Source: Trichoderma breve
Lineage: Eukaryota > Ascomycota > Sordariomycetes > Hypocreales > Hypocreaceae
Assembly: GCF_028502605.1 (NCBI RefSeq)
Contig: NC_079233.1
Coordinates: 5,890,001-5,954,000, forward strand
Length of the DNA stretch: 64,000 bases
Reading direction: 5' to 3'
The position numbers were made by a program, and so were the translations under genes. Positions 34,156 through 46,174 of the stretch are shown here, one piece after another; the first letter of the stretch is position 1; every line of letters begins with the position of its first letter. The notes beneath the pieces were generated by a model, which saw only the letters and a program-made list of their open reading frames with translations, had not been told where the DNA came from and made no database searches.

Positions 34156-35635
34156 ATGAGGCTCCTCCTCATCCTCCCGCTCTGCGGCCTCGCCATTGCC
34201 AGCGCCGCCAGGGACCGATACGCCGCTCTGCAAATCGTCCCCGATGGACTGACGCCGCGATACTTCGTCGATAAGTCGCATCCGCTGTTCAAGCGCGAGG
34301 GATCATGCGGCGACAACGCCCACAGCTGTAAGACGACACTCACTCTCTCCGGTTTCACTACCATTGACGTCGCCGCTTCTGAGTCTTCTCATAATTTCGC
34401 ATTGCTAATCTAATTACACAGGCCTTGACATTGGTCACGGTGACCGCTGCTGCAACAACAACAGCTACTGCTACGTAAACACCTCCGACGAGCCCAAGTG
34501 CTGCGCGATCGGCCAGGCCTGCACCTCAGACAACCCTTGCCCGGCCACCGCCGTCCGCTGCTCCGTTACTCGCACAGTCACAATCACATCCACCTCATCC
34601 GCCGCCACAAGAACGACTTCCAGAGCGCCCGTCGTCACGCGGACAACCACCACCGTCCTCACCGGCTGCTGCGGCCGCGCCTGTCCCCAGACGAGCTTCT
34701 ACCTCTGCGCCCCCGACCTCGGCGGCAACTGCTGCCCCTTTGACTCCAACTGCCAGGCCGGCGGGCACTGCGTCTCGACGAAGACGAGCCCGCCTCCTGG
34801 TCTCACTCCCGTCGCCGACGGGTGTACTACTGGCCAGTTCCGGTGCTCTGATGGTAACGGCTGCTGTAATAACGGCCAGGCATGCACTTCGTTCGCCGGA
34901 TCGGCCTACTGCTCCACTGCAACCGGAGGCCCGACCAGCACCCTCGAGGCGGGCGGTGACTCCAACAACTCCGGGTCCTCATCGTCCGGGGGCCTATCTC
35001 CCGGGGCGGAAGCGGGTATTGCCGTCGGCGCAGTGGTGGGCGGCGGTCTCATCGTCGCGGCAGCCGTGTGGTTCTATCTCACAAAGCGGAGAAACGCTGC
35101 AGAGCGTCGTCGCGTATACAACGACGCCTCCCTAACATCCGGAGGCGCAAACGGTGCCGCCCCGGGCGATATCCCCATGGCCAACACACAGCTGTCGCCT
35201 CAGGCCCAGGCGGCGCAGCGCTGGACAATGGTCTCCTCCGTCACGCCATCCGGCGCCGTGACCGACGCAGGCACAGTCAGATCCCCGTCCTCCGCCCCGG
35301 ATCCCGTCGAGCTTGCGACGGACCAGCGGATGGAAGTGGAAGGCTCCGAAGTCTTTTCGCCCAAGTCCGGCGTCAGCAGCATGGCTTTGGCGGACATCCG
35401 AGCGCCGGAGACTACGGACGGACGATTCGAGTTGCACGGGTCGGACGGGCTGTGGCCGCTTCCTTCGCCAACCAGCCCCTTGCCCAGTCCCCCATTAGCC
35501 AGTCCGCCATTGCCCAGTCCACCATTGGACAGTCCGCCATTAGCAAGTCCGCCATTGCCCAGTCCACCGTTACCAAGCCCTCCAATGCCGGACCATGATC
35601 CGATGTCTCACCCACGCCATGAACAACAGCCTTGA
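34156..35635 (+). CDS. Cys-rich single-pass membrane protein, function unknown
   Basis: Two exons, 34156-34327 and 34422-35635, joined to 461 aa; the 94-nt intron has GTAAGA and CAG. A signal peptide (1-18, MRLLLILPLCGLAIASA) starts a type I topology. The ectodomain has repeated Cys-pair modules: RCCNNNSYCY ... CCAIGQAC; CCGRACPQTSFYLC ... NCCPFDSNCQAGGHC; and GCCNNGQAC. These are separated by Thr-rich linkers likely to be O-glycosylated. A Gly/Ser stalk leads to one membrane helix (about 256-278, GIAVGAVVGGGLIVAAAVWFYL), then KRRNAAERRR as the stop-transfer. The cytoplasmic tail is acidic/Ser-rich and ends in seven or more SPPLx pentapeptides. This layout resembles fungal wall-sensor or receptor-like proteins, but I know no assigned function for it. 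Confidence 0.8.
35470..35588 (+). repeat. 15-bp coding minisatellite (SPPLx tail)
   Basis: Near-perfect 15-nt units of the form cagtccgccattgcc encode SPPLP, SPPLA or SPPLD pentapeptides, about seven to eight copies. The multiple-of-three period keeps frame if copy number changes. Confidence 0.85.
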
Positions 35636-36059
35636 CGGAAATGGGAGGTTTAATGATTAATGGAGAAAGAGATGTTTTCAGGTTTATATTCCCATCTATT
35701 GAGTAAAACGCCTAGCCTGGTAGTACACAACACCGTCCAAATTCATATCTTGAAGATTCCTCCCATCGTAATGGGAGAGAACAAGAACGCAAAAAAATTG
35801 AACAAAGATTCCTTGCATGATTCTTTTCATGCTCGCAGTCATTTGATGTAAGTGACTGCAAATCCCAAACGCCACAAACCCCAAACCCAATAGCGAGGCT
35901 AGCTCGGGGTATAAAGAAAAGAATAGAATGTGATGTGCTGAAGAAAGGTGCTTCAGGGGGAGATTGTGATGGTGGTCAATGAAAAAAACAAAACCGAAAA
36001 AAGAGAGCCCAAACGTTTCCTTCAGCCCTCATCCATTGCGTCATATGCTAGTACCAGAC
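35636..36059. other. Convergent 3' region, membrane protein / Cdc14
   Basis: Holds both 3' ends. No gene is seen. Confidence 0.5.
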
Positions 36060-37016
36060 TCAGCATACAATACCGCCAAAAGGCGCACAGTTTCTCAGAT
36101 CCTTGACCAAGTCTTCCACACTACTAAGATGGCGACTCAGGAGCTGCTGCTTCTCCGCAGTGGTCAATGTGATGACCCCGTTGCTGTTAGCACGCTTGCG
36201 ACCGTTCCTACCGTCGACACCATAGGCGCCAACAAGCTTCGAGGGGCTGCGCTGGAAGACAGATTCCCGCTGGTCAGCGCGGGGAGGCGAGGGTGTCTCG
36301 GGCATGAGATAGAAGTAGAGGAATTCGACAAGCTTGAGCTTGACCTCACGAGAGGTGGATCGGGATTTGAAGAGAGATGTAACGGTCATGAGGCCGTCAA
36401 GCCCTTCGAAAGTGCGTGTGTTGTTGGGTGTGTCGATGAGAGCGACGACAAGAGTCAACAGGGTAGCAGACTGGATCGCCGGGCAGTTGTAAGGTTCGAG
36501 GAGATCTAACAAGAGCTGCAAAAGAGAACGATATGTGGTCAGGCCGGGATATTCGTCATAAGAGCCTTGGGGTTCATGGCTTACATTCATATTTTGCTCC
36601 CGCGCAAACAGAGACTTGCTGGGAGGGTGCAGCAGGGTGACGCCTTGAATGAGGTCAAGCGCACTGAGAATGAGTAAATCGTTCTGGCCGTCGCTGCCCT
36701 TGGCCATGAGCCTATCCAGCGTGCTGATCAGGCGCATGGCAACATTCCACTCGAATCCCTCCTGCAGCTTGAAGAACTCGCGAAAGGCCGGGTCCTGGGT
36801 GAGCTGGGCGAGATCCTTGCGAGGGGCCACGGCGGAGGCATCGTCATCGTCGTTGGGCACAGTCGAGGACAAGGAAGAAGATCGTCCTCGCCCCGAAGCA
36901 GCGTTTGACAGGCAGATTTGCGCCAGTAAGCCTTCTACCTGGCGCAGACCCTTTCGGATCTTGGGTCCATCGTAGGAGGAGAGGTTGTCGAAAGCGAGTG
37001 ACAGGAGAGCTTCCAT
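36060..37016 (-). CDS. cdc14: Septation-initiation protein Cdc14 (SIN component)
   Basis: Two exons on the minus strand, 37016-36585 and 36515-36060, joined to 295 aa. The start MEALLSLAFDNLSSYDGPKIRKGLRQVEGLLAQICL, and blocks such as FFKLQEGFEWNVAMRLIS and SATLLTLVVALIDTP, match the fungal Cdc14 family. This is the S. pombe SIN partner of the Sid1 kinase, unrelated to the Cdc14 phosphatase. It acts at the spindle pole body to trigger septum formation. The 69-nt intron (36584-36516; GTAAGC, CTGACC branch, TTTTGCAG) is a multiple of three and has no stop in frame, so an unspliced reading gives 23 extra residues. Splicing restores QNMNLLLDLLEPYNCPAIQ. The frame is open for 84 codons upstream with no homology; I take that as leader. 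Confidence 0.87.
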   Translation of the reverse strand: MEALLSLAFDNLSSYDGPKIRKGLRQVEGLLAQICLSNAASGRGRSSSLSSTVPNDDDDASAVAPRKDLAQLTQDPAFREFFKLQEGFEWNVAMRLISTLDRLMAKGSDGQNDLLILSALDLIQGVTLLHPPSKSLFAREQNMNVSHEPQGSYDEYPGLTTYRSLLQLLLDLLEPYNCPAIQSATLLTLVVALIDTPNNTRTFEGLDGLMTVTSLFKSRSTSREVKLKLVEFLYFYLMPETPSPPRADQRESVFQRSPSKLVGAYGVDGRNGRKRANSNGVITLTTAEKQQLLSRHLSSVEDLVKDLRNCAPFGGIVC

Positions 37017-39049
37017 TGGGGGCGGGTAATGGTAATCTCGGTAATCGATGGCGGCGGGTATGACTATTTGGTTAATAAGGACTGGCTGATCCTGTGTTGA
37101 TAGGGAGGAACAACAACAGCAAGAATCTAAATAAATTGGCGAAGAAATGAAAAACAAGGTTCCTCTTTTTTTTTGTCCTTTGTTTGCTTTGTTTATTAGT
37201 GGGTGGGGAGGTGGGATGCAGTTAATTTTGAGAAACGAAGGTATTGGAGTGAGATGTGGTTGTGGCAAATTGGATGCCAGGATATGGTGCGGTGATGTTA
37301 ATACACGGCGAAAGAGAAAGTATAAGGCATCCAGGTTGGGGGTATCAAAGGAGGACTGGAAGCAATGGCATAAAAAGAGAGAGAGAGGATCAACAAGCAG
37401 GGAGAGGTGATGCGAAATGCAACTGCGTCAATCAATGACAGTGCAATGACAAAAAAGCAAGGCATCTGCCGGGAGGTTCCAGAGGGCTGGTTCAGCATCA
37501 TGTGGCTGCCGCTGCTCATTTCCCCGGCAACGGCGAGCATCCAGGGAGACGAGGAGCCTTACAGAGTACAGGCACACACGAAATCGAGAGTTTAGTGGCC
37601 TACAGGCGGGGTGGCAGTGATTAAGACTCCACTGTGACGGCGGGCTAGTGCTTCGCGGGAGCGCCGAAGGGACCTGGCCAGGCTCTGAAACTTGCAGTGC
37701 TTGCAGCGGACAACGGCTGCACGCCATTTAACTCGACGAAAATTACACTGGACCCTGGACCTTGTCAATAGAGGTGCCCGGTATGATTCGACCAGAACGA
37801 TTTGATTGATGTCTTAGAAGCTCAGCTTGCTCAGCCCATGACTGGAGATTGGATGACTAACATTAAGATTGTACTCCGTACATGCGAGGATACATTTCTA
37901 TCCTCCGCCAATGGCAGTCGCGAAGATGTATTTCAAGAGTATTTCGACATGCGGGCTTTGCCGCGGATATGCAGCTATTCCGCAACGCCCGTATAAGCTT
38001 AGAGCTGGTTCCTCAACTCTCAATGTCTCCATCACAGACCCTAGGCATCTTTACTAATAAGGTGCATGCATAATCAGACTGCAGCACTTGAGCCGAGATG
38101 GCAAACCAAGGTTATTCTCATTCTATCATGCAATAGCGTACGAGTTGAGCTTAGAGCTGAAACTTAGCCCCAGCACGTCACATGCTGGTAAGGTTATGGA
38201 TCGATTCCATCAAGTCCTGCTTGTGATACTCCATAGTCCTCGCTTCGCAGCCCTGCTCCACGTTTTGGTCGATCTAATTCTGCACCAATTGCCATATGAC
38301 GCGTTTACCCAAGAACCCAGTTGACATGAAGAGCCCATCCCTTCTTAAGACTAGTCGGGACGGGTGTTGAAATGGACGCGTAGCATCAAATTGCCTCGAT
38401 TCAGTTTACAACTCTTGATATGGATGTCCTTTGGCAACTGCCTGATGCTATCACAAGCCACAAGCACAAAGAATCCTACTTCTACTCCGCCAATCGACTC
38501 AACTCAACATCAGGCTGCCATCTCGGCACTTTGACTAGCCAGGCTACAGTCCGTTGCACCGGATCCTCACCATCTTGACGCGAATTCCTCCAGTATCTCC
38601 AGCCTTGCCGAACCACGTATGCAAGCAGCTGCGAGGACAGGCAGCACAATTCGGCTCGGCCAACTTCATCATCGAACCCGGCAAACCGGCGACCATACGG
38701 CCTTCTGGTGCTTCCCGAAGCTCTTGACTGCAGCCAACATGCATAAACCGCATCCCCGTTCTGCAGGTTCTGCAGTCCGGCGTCGTTCTGATAGGGCCGC
38801 GGCCAACGCTGTCAACTATCATGTCTTCTACTAATCACTTGAGCCCCGCCTGTACACATATGTAGTCCAGTACGAGCACTCGTAGAGCTCCGGTGAACCA
38901 AACTTGCGGTATGCACATGTACTCCGCACCTCGACTCTTGTTCACCACCAGACCCCGCCACTTCCAACCAGCTCCACGGCCCTCAGCTGGCGCCACAGCA
39001 GCAGCTGCAAGTATAAGACCATAATCCGCCTCTGGTGAAAACGATTCCA
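37017..39049. other. 2.0-kb divergent region, Cdc14 / GGPP synthase
   Basis: No gene is seen. It includes TACTCCGTAC at about 37871-37880 and a cluster of tacgag/ctcgta strings near 38870-38885. Confidence 0.5.
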
Positions 39050-40420
39050 ATGCAGTCCGAATTCACAGTCTCTCCAGGCGCAATCCCTCCCAGGACATCC
39101 AGCAGCGGCCTTCAGTCCCGGCGACAGCGTCAGAGTCAGAGCTTCACCTTTACAAACGCCTTCGCCTCGTCGCTCCCCCGTCTGGAATCTTCTTCCAGTT
39201 CCAGTGCCGCTGCCGCTTCCGCTTCCGGCTCTGCTGCCGCTGCCGTTGTCGAACCCCTAATCGAGCTCCAAAGCGAAGCCGAGTGGCTTGACCCACGCTC
39301 CAAGCTAGGCAAACGCCCAGAACAAATGGCAAAGCGGCCCTTGCACCCTCAACCTCCGCCCCGGAGAAGCTCCAAGCGAGTAAACTACGGCGAGCTCAAC
39401 AGCACCACCAACAACCTGAACATTAACAACAACGGCAAAGACGACATGCAGCACCAAATCAATCCCTCGGCGCCTCCCGACGTCGCGCGCTTCGCCCACG
39501 ATGATTTCGACTTTCGAAGCCGCGGCACTTGGACCGACGACAAGGAGCACATCGTAAGAGGCCCGTTCGAGTACTCCACCGGCCACCCGGGCAAGGACTT
39601 TCGCTCCCAGATCATCGCCGCCTTCAACGCCTTCCTCGACGTGCCGCCCGAGAGCCTCAAGGCCATCACAAGCGTCGTGGGCATGCTCCACGAAGCCTCG
39701 CTGCTGGTCGACGACGTTCAGGATTCGTCCGAACTGCGCCGCGGCTTTCCCGTCGCCCACAACATCTTCGGCGTCGCCCAGACCATCAATTCCGCGAATT
39801 ACATATATTTCGCCGCGCTGCAGGAGCTCGTCAAGCTCGGCAACCAGAACGTCATCCAGCTGTTCGCCGAGGAGCTGCTCAACCTGCACCGCGGCCAGGG
39901 CATGGACCTCTTCTGGAGAGATACCCTCACCTGCCCCACGGAGGATGACTACCTCGAGATGGTGGGCAACAAGACCGGCGGCCTGTTCCGCCTCGGCATC
40001 AAGCTGATGCAGGCCGAATCGACCACCAACGTCGACTGCGTGCCCCTCGTCAACATCATCGGCCTCATCTTCCAGATCCGCGACGACTACATGAACCTGT
40101 CATCGAGCGAGTATAGCCACAACAAGGGCATGTGCGAGGACCTGACGGAGGGCAAATTCTCCTTCCCCGTCATCCACAGCATCCGCGCCGACCCGGTCGA
40201 CCTCCAGCTCATCAACATACTCAAGCAAAAGACCACAGACGTGCAGGTCAAGCGCTACGCCGTCTCCTACATGGAATCCAAGGGCAGCTTCGACTATACC
40301 CGCCAGGTAGTCGGCACCCTCATCGAACGGGCCCGCAAGATGGTCGCGGAGCTAGATGATGAGTCCGGTAGGGCCGCTGGCATCTACAAGATTCTGGATA
40401 AGATGACCATATCGTCGTGA
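39050..40420 (+). CDS. Geranylgeranyl diphosphate synthase
   Basis: Single-exon gene of 456 aa. It condenses FPP with IPP to make GGPP for protein prenylation and isoprenoids. The polyprenyl synthase fold starts at about residue 165 ([21 protein letters not shown]). The first Asp-rich motif is DDVQD (221-225), followed by [16 protein letters not shown]. The second is RDDYMN (Asp345, Asp346), followed by [11 protein letters not shown] and the [15 protein letters not shown] block. Both motifs are intact, so the enzyme should be active. The N-terminal 150 residues are low-complexity (Ser/Ala runs, Asn-rich) and not part of the fold. The start at 39050 is the first ATG; the upstream in-frame codon at 39035 is GTG. 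No terpene cyclase or P450 lies nearby, so this is probably the primary-metabolism copy. Confidence 0.93.
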   Translation: MQSEFTVSPGAIPPRTSSSGLQSRRQRQSQSFTFTNAFASSLPRLESSSSSSAAAASASGSAAAAVVEPLIELQSEAEWLDPRSKLGKRPEQMAKRPLHPQPPPRRSSKRVNYGELNSTTNNLNINNNGKDDMQHQINPSAPPDVARFAHDDFDFRSRGTWTDDKEHIVRGPFEYSTGHPGKDFRSQIIAAFNAFLDVPPESLKAITSVVGMLHEASLLVDDVQDSSELRRGFPVAHNIFGVAQTINSANYIYFAALQELVKLGNQNVIQLFAEELLNLHRGQGMDLFWRDTLTCPTEDDYLEMVGNKTGGLFRLGIKLMQAESTTNVDCVPLVNIIGLIFQIRDDYMNLSSSEYSHNKGMCEDLTEGKFSFPVIHSIRADPVDLQLINILKQKTTDVQVKRYAVSYMESKGSFDYTRQVVGTLIERARKMVAELDDESGRAAGIYKILDKMTISS

Positions 40421-40824
40421 GAGGGGCAATCAGTCTCGTCATATTGCGAGATGAAAGGAAGGGGTGTTAATGATGTACACGAAATTAATGCAGGGAACAG
40501 CTACAACGCATCGGCGCCATAGCGAGGGGTTTTATGAACTTTTTTTTTATTTTTTTTTTCTCATTTGCATTTGTCGTTCTTGATTTTGTGGGATGGGTAA
40601 GAAATTGCATATCAATCAGCTCGACCTGATTCTCTAGCGTAACATAGGTAGCGGCAACATTAGCCTGTACAATAAGCATCATCATGCATTTCAGCAATAC
40701 GAGTACAATATCACACTTGACGTGTAACAATTTTGCTTCATCAAAGCTGGCTCATGTGAACCTGATATAATAAAGAATAAAGACTAAACCAAAACCCTGC
40801 TAATCCCATAAAATTAATAAAATA
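40421..40824. other. Convergent 3' region, GGPP synthase / Pex24-like
   Basis: AT-rich, with a T-run at about 40540-40560. No gene is seen. Confidence 0.5.
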
Positions 40825-42316
40825 CTATTGTGATCCAGAAACAGCCGCTGTAACCTTTCTCTTGACCAATCTGACCCACCGCCTCCGTCTCCATTCCCCC
40901 TTCTTGCCGATACCATCTTCGCCCTCTTCCCAACTCATATGCGCCCCGGCTCGGGTGCTCGCCTTCTCGGGCTGGTCGACAACACCGGTGCGCTCCTCGC
41001 GATCGTTAAAAATATCATACACCCACCGCTCCCCTTCCGTCTCGACCTCGACCCCCGTAATGATGCGCTCCTCGACCCAGTCCCTGCTCCAGAGATCCAG
41101 CGCCCACTTCTTCTCGCTCCACTCCCAGCCCTCCGGCGGCATCACATCCTCGAAGAATCGCGTGCCGCGTGGCCGCTCGCCAGCGATGCGAGGGTGCGAC
41201 AGGGGATCGTAAGGCGACGGACAAAAGAGCCAGGCCTCCCACTCGCCCGCCCCAGAGGCCTTTTGCAGCTCAAAGATTTCCACCTCGCGTGTCTCGGGGG
41301 CCGAGTCGAGGATCACGTCGGTCGCGATCCAGTCGTCCATCCACGTCTTGGCCTTCTCCTCCCTAGGCTGGATGTGCTCCTCGCGCGTGGCAGCCAGCAG
41401 ACGAGAGACGGCGGGATGTCCCGACCCGATGGCGGCCCATCCACCTACGAGGAACACAAATCTCCACGGGATCATGTGTGCGGCAATGGTCATGAAGACG
41501 CCGGCCGCGAAGAGGAAGAGAAACACGGCCGAGGAGAGCGCCTCGTTGCTGAAATTGCTAATGGGCACAAGCAGCGCCACCACCATGTCGTGTCCTTGAG
41601 TGAAGTCGTCCATGCAGTTCTGTAAGTCACCCATGTTTCGGAAAAAATCCTTGCTCAGCTCCTTGGCAGGCCGAACTGTCGCTGCCGGTGCCAGTGGCGG
41701 TCCCCTTGGAGAATAGCCCATGCTTTGTTCGCTGGACAGAGTCCCCTTTGGTGGTGCCGGATGCCGCGCTAGAAATCCCGGTATGAAGGCGCCTAAGAGA
41801 ATTCCCACAATGGGCAGTACACAGAGGAGATAGGGGTCAAGGCAGACGAAGGTATATGTGGCGAGTAGAGAGAGCGTGTGAGAGGGCTTGCGCCAGGATA
41901 GAATGCGCGTCATCCGGGCCTGGAACTTGAAGACTACGCCAATACGGGCGTTGAACCGTCGGAAGTTGTTGGACATGGTGGTGAGATTGAAGCCAGGCCG
42001 CTGCGGGTATGCCGCACCGTCTGACGATATAGTGACTTCGGCGCCATGGCTGTCTTCATCCGGGATGACTTGCTGAAGGAGTCTGCACGGTACAGCATTA
42101 GCATCGCCATTCTTGTTCGCAACGACATACACACTTTTCTACTAGGCGGTCTTGAATGTTTGCCTTCTCTCGGAGGGCCGCAAGGCCACCCCTCAGGCCG
42201 GATCGCTGAGGTGATGCCGTAGATGGATCGAGCTCCGCAGGTGCCTTGCGCTCAGGCGGTCGTTCCGGCGATTCATCGCGGCCGGCGGCCATTAGCTCTG
42301 CCGCGAAGTCATCCAT
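40825..42316 (-). CDS. Pex24-like peroxisomal membrane peroxin
   Basis: Two exons on the minus strand, 42316-42135 and 42082-40825, joined to 479 aa. The 52-nt intron uses a GTGTGT donor with a TGCTAAT branch and TGCAG; this donor is the only one that keeps frame. The N-terminus is a short charged region. Hydrophobic segments lie at about 131-166 (TYTFVCLDPYLLCVLPIVG) and 246-282 (AVFLFLFAAGVFMTI ... FVFLVGGWAAIG). From about 325 a dysferlin-type domain follows (REVEIFELQ ... GEWEAWLFCPSPYDPLS ... PPEGWEWSEKKWALD ... ERWVYDI). This combination is the Pex23/24/28-32 family, integral membrane proteins at peroxisome-ER contacts that control peroxisome number and size. The assignment to Pex24 within the family is tentative. 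The C-terminus is basic. Confidence 0.85.
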
Positions 42317-45300
42317 GGCATGTGATGAGCTGGGCTAGTGCTGCCGCTTTCCTTAAGACTATCTCATGTCGCAGACGATGCGATACGATGGAATGATGAA
42401 CGACAAGCGATAGCGATAACGAGCAGCCAGGAGAAGGTTGAGGTTAAGCTCGGCATGTGACGCGCGAGGCGGCAGGCGATGATCTCACTTCTGTGGCGTA
42501 GCGGCGCCACAATTGTCCAACCCAGATTTGGGACGGCACTTCACACGCTCGCCTCCAGAGCTACTGATTCGCCGGCCGTTAATTCTGGGGATTGCGAATA
42601 GCGCTAGCCGGCGGCCGCTAAAAGATGAAGGGTTCAATTGGTAGCTCGCCCTGATATGCAGCGTAGCATTAGAAAGCACGCACACACACAATGTGCTCAA
42701 TCGGCTTTAGGGCGTTGCCTCGACAACTGTGGCCGGTTTACTCCGGATAGGGAAACCGCAATGCTTCGAGATGAAGCAACGAAATATTCATGGACATTGT
42801 ACTTCTACCAATACGATGAATTAGGAGACAAACAAATTAACAATACGCGGAACTCGTATCGTATCGCACCGTACTGTACACAGCTGCAACAGCAATGCCA
42901 TGCCATGCCCACCCTGTCCGGGCATGCAGTATTATGGAGCTGATCCGAGCAACTTGATAGGGCCCCAAGGCGGTCTACAGGGCTCTCACCGCAAAGAGCT
43001 ATTTACGTCAAGTGATATATGCACGGCGACGGTTTTAGGCTTGGTGGATAAAGGTCAACCGTTGCTATGGCTCCATCACAACGATACGTGGCGGACCGAT
43101 GACACAACTGTGCAGAACCGTCTTGTGGATGCTATGGAGCAGCAATCAATCTTTGGGATCTGGTCATGTTCCCATGTCGATGCTCCGCACTCTGCGTCGA
43201 GTCCAAGGTCTGGCCTTGTCCTTATAGTCCTTGTAGCACAAGCAAAATGGGCCTACAGCACTCCGTATATGACGGCGACTTAACCTGTACAATGGTGGTG
43301 AGTTCCAACACAGGAGAGCCATCAACGACTGGACCAGCAATTGGCTCTCCAGGGTCTCCCGCCACTTTGTCATGACAATCAACCAGAGGAGGATGACAGT
43401 GGCAACCCAATGCGGCCCATAGGGTACCCAAGTAATACCCAACAATGGAGATGCATGGACGGAGAAGAGCCCCAACGTGAGAGCTTCCGTACTAGGAACG
43501 GAGCACTGCCAGCTGCACCACTCTAAGTGTCTGCAAGATCTGACAACCTGCAGCCAATCATGGCACCACTCTGCAAGCCCCAAAGCATTCCCATTGGCGC
43601 GTCAGGAAAGCCGGAGGGCGAACAAGAATCACTAACATCCAGCAGCGGGCTCTCGAAAACGGAGACCCAAGGCCATTTCCTAAATGGGACACGGCACACA
43701 AACAAAACATCGAGTAGAGCTGAATCCTTGCAGCGGCAACTGCAGCAACGGCAAAGCAGCACGACGGGATACCTGCATGCTACCTGCGCTGCCTCTGCCA
43801 AGGACACTGTCGGCACCTGTATGCTGCATGTACCTCATTAGGTTGGCTGTTGGCATTGGCATCGTGGGCGGACGGGCATAAGCGAAGCCCTCAAATGTCG
43901 CCTGTTCTAATAGGTTGCTGACCATTCTTGGATTGATGCAATACGTGGACGCACCTGAGTCGGCCAGACGAATGTGCGGCATTCATTCTGAGTGAGTACA
44001 TACAGACATACATGACAAATAGGCACCGTAGCTGTAGGCAGCGGACTATGGTGATGAACCGCATGACCTGCGCGTGGTGATGATACAACCGAAGCATGTG
44101 CAGCAAGTCTGCAAGGGCTGTCTTTTCTCTTATTTTGTTTTATTACACATCATTTGATTGTAATGGCACATCGTATTATGGAACACGGCCTAATTGATAG
44201 AACTCTGCTTTATGAGCAACGAGAGATCGAGGAGTTCGAAAAGGAACATGGAGGGGTTGGCAGTGTGGAGATGCCCAAATGATAGGCGAGATAAAGCGAG
44301 CAAGATGAAGGAGAGAAGCCGGCATTCTCCTTTTTCAGTGCCACCCAAAAACCACGTCGTCATGGGGGTTGCTGCTTCGTACTTGTACTTACTTGTGTTG
44401 GACCTCGATTTGGACCGATGAAGCGGGCGCTTAAGCAAGGTTGGAGGCCAATTGAGGGCAGTACCCGCTTTCACGAGTGGCGTAAAAATTCAAGAGGAAT
44501 TAAAACTCTTGGGAAGAAAAGAAAAAGAAAAGAAAGAGAAAGGTGCCTAATGAGATCCGATGCGAAAAAAGCAAAGAAAAAAAAGTGGGAGTAAACGTAG
44601 CCTTGGCAAAACCCCGTTAGATCATCGTCCTTGTTTCGTGTATTGACTGTAATCTACAGGTTCCTTGGTAATAGGTTATAAATTGACGGGGGAGCCTATT
44701 GTTCATCAAAAAAACAATAAAACAAGGGGAATCATATTAAACAGATGTCAAAGTGAGATGGGACGGAGCTGAAATTGATATAAGGCTGTTTCATGCTCCT
44801 CATTTTATAAAATGGAGTTTTTTGATGCTCAAGCTCCCCGTATGTAGCATCTGGCATGGACCTGGAGTAGCCATGTAATTACCCATAACGCCGCCGTGTA
44901 ATTAATTACAGGTAATCGTGGCCGCCACCCAAAGCATATTGATTGAAAAGCACCTTGAAACAAGAAACATTGAAACTTTGAATGCTGAACATCAATCAAA
45001 TAAGAGCACAGGTGTGCATACTACTAGGCGTCTGAGTTCAATTCTAGGCTTCAACACGACCTGCAGACAATCGCACAGCACTGCCTGGCAGGTTCCCCCC
45101 AACCGCAATCGATGCTGTGATTGATTTGATCGTGCTTCCATGTCAAAACAACCGTCGCGCTGTACCGGTACCTCGCCCGCTCGTCTCTTCCCCTCGCGCT
45201 ACCGCAGTGACACCACCCAAATCCTCACGCGCGCTCCACATCACGAGGTACCGGAACCTCCCCACCCACACTTTTCCCTTGGCTGCCCGTCCAAGCACTA

Positions 45301-46174
45301 ACCGCTAAGTGGCTACCGCGACTCAGGCCCTGGGCCTGACCGACCTTCTAGCATTCAGCGGCCTTGGGGCTAGTGCGGCAGTTAGCCACGAGCGTTCCTA
45401 GGCTTGCCAGGTGCTATACCTGCGCTGTAGCCAAGGTCAGGTTAGGTGGCCCTGCCGCCCCAAAGGCCCAAGCCCAAGTCCACTGAAAGCGTGCAACCCC
45501 CGATTCTCGCAAAACAACCTACGACCTGGGACGCTTTCTCCAAGCCGCCCCTTTCGTTTTTTTCCCTTTCGCCTCACGCATCGTCGGCAATCCGTATTCC
45601 CTGGAGGCAGGCTGCCGTTGGCGTCTCGCAAGCTTCCACCAGACCCGCGCTTGCCTTGCCTTGCAGCCACAGCCAGAAGCCCAACAGAGACCAAGGCCCG
45701 GGTCGGGATGAGGTAGCCATTCGCACGCTCTCAGCTCCCTGACCGGACTGAGGCTTGACGCTCCCAGCCAACGACCCTCCACTCTTCGTTGTGTGCCAGA
45801 ACGCAGCCGCACACCTGCATCGTCCGCTCCCGCTCGCGACACTGCGAACTCTATGACCCTTAAGCACAAGGCGCCTGCTGGGCCTCGACCAGCAAACACG
45901 TCACCTCGCCTGTAAGATCTCGAACTCCCGCCGACGGCCCTAGTAATAGATGTGAGGAGAGGAGTAGAGAGGAGAGGGAGAGAGGCCTCGGCTCGTCATT
46001 GCACACTCTCTCCTCTAGGGGGACAAGCAACGGCCTGGGTGAAAAAAAAGAAAAAGAAAAAGGCGAACAAGAGTGCTGATTTGATGCTACGGCAACTGTA
46101 GAACATATACCAGATCATCCAGTCGTGTACCGACGGCGACCTCGAGGAGCAACAGCTCGATATCCAATTCTCCA
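42317..46174. other. 3.9-kb divergent region, Pex24-like / Pom1-like
   Basis: No credible gene; open frames are short and unlike any family. It includes the leader of the kinase gene, with purine-rich sequence at 45954-45990 and an A/G tract at about 46041-46065. An inverted CGCCGGC/GCCGGCG pair flanks about 30 nt near 42571-42615. Confidence 0.5.

Noticed and set aside
37017..37268. 84-codon upstream in-frame extension of Cdc14
   Set aside because: No similarity to the family; the MEALLSLAFDN start matches known N-termini.
39305..39948. Antisense and alternate-frame ORFs over GGPP synthase
   Set aside because: Shadows of a GC-rich exon with strong codon bias.
39050..42316. Terpenoid biosynthetic cluster around GGPP synthase
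   Set aside because: Neighbours are Cdc14 and a peroxin; no cyclase, P450 or transporter.
42628..42660. Possible tRNA-like box (ggttcaattggtagctc)
   Set aside because: No acceptor stem or cloverleaf could be drawn around it.
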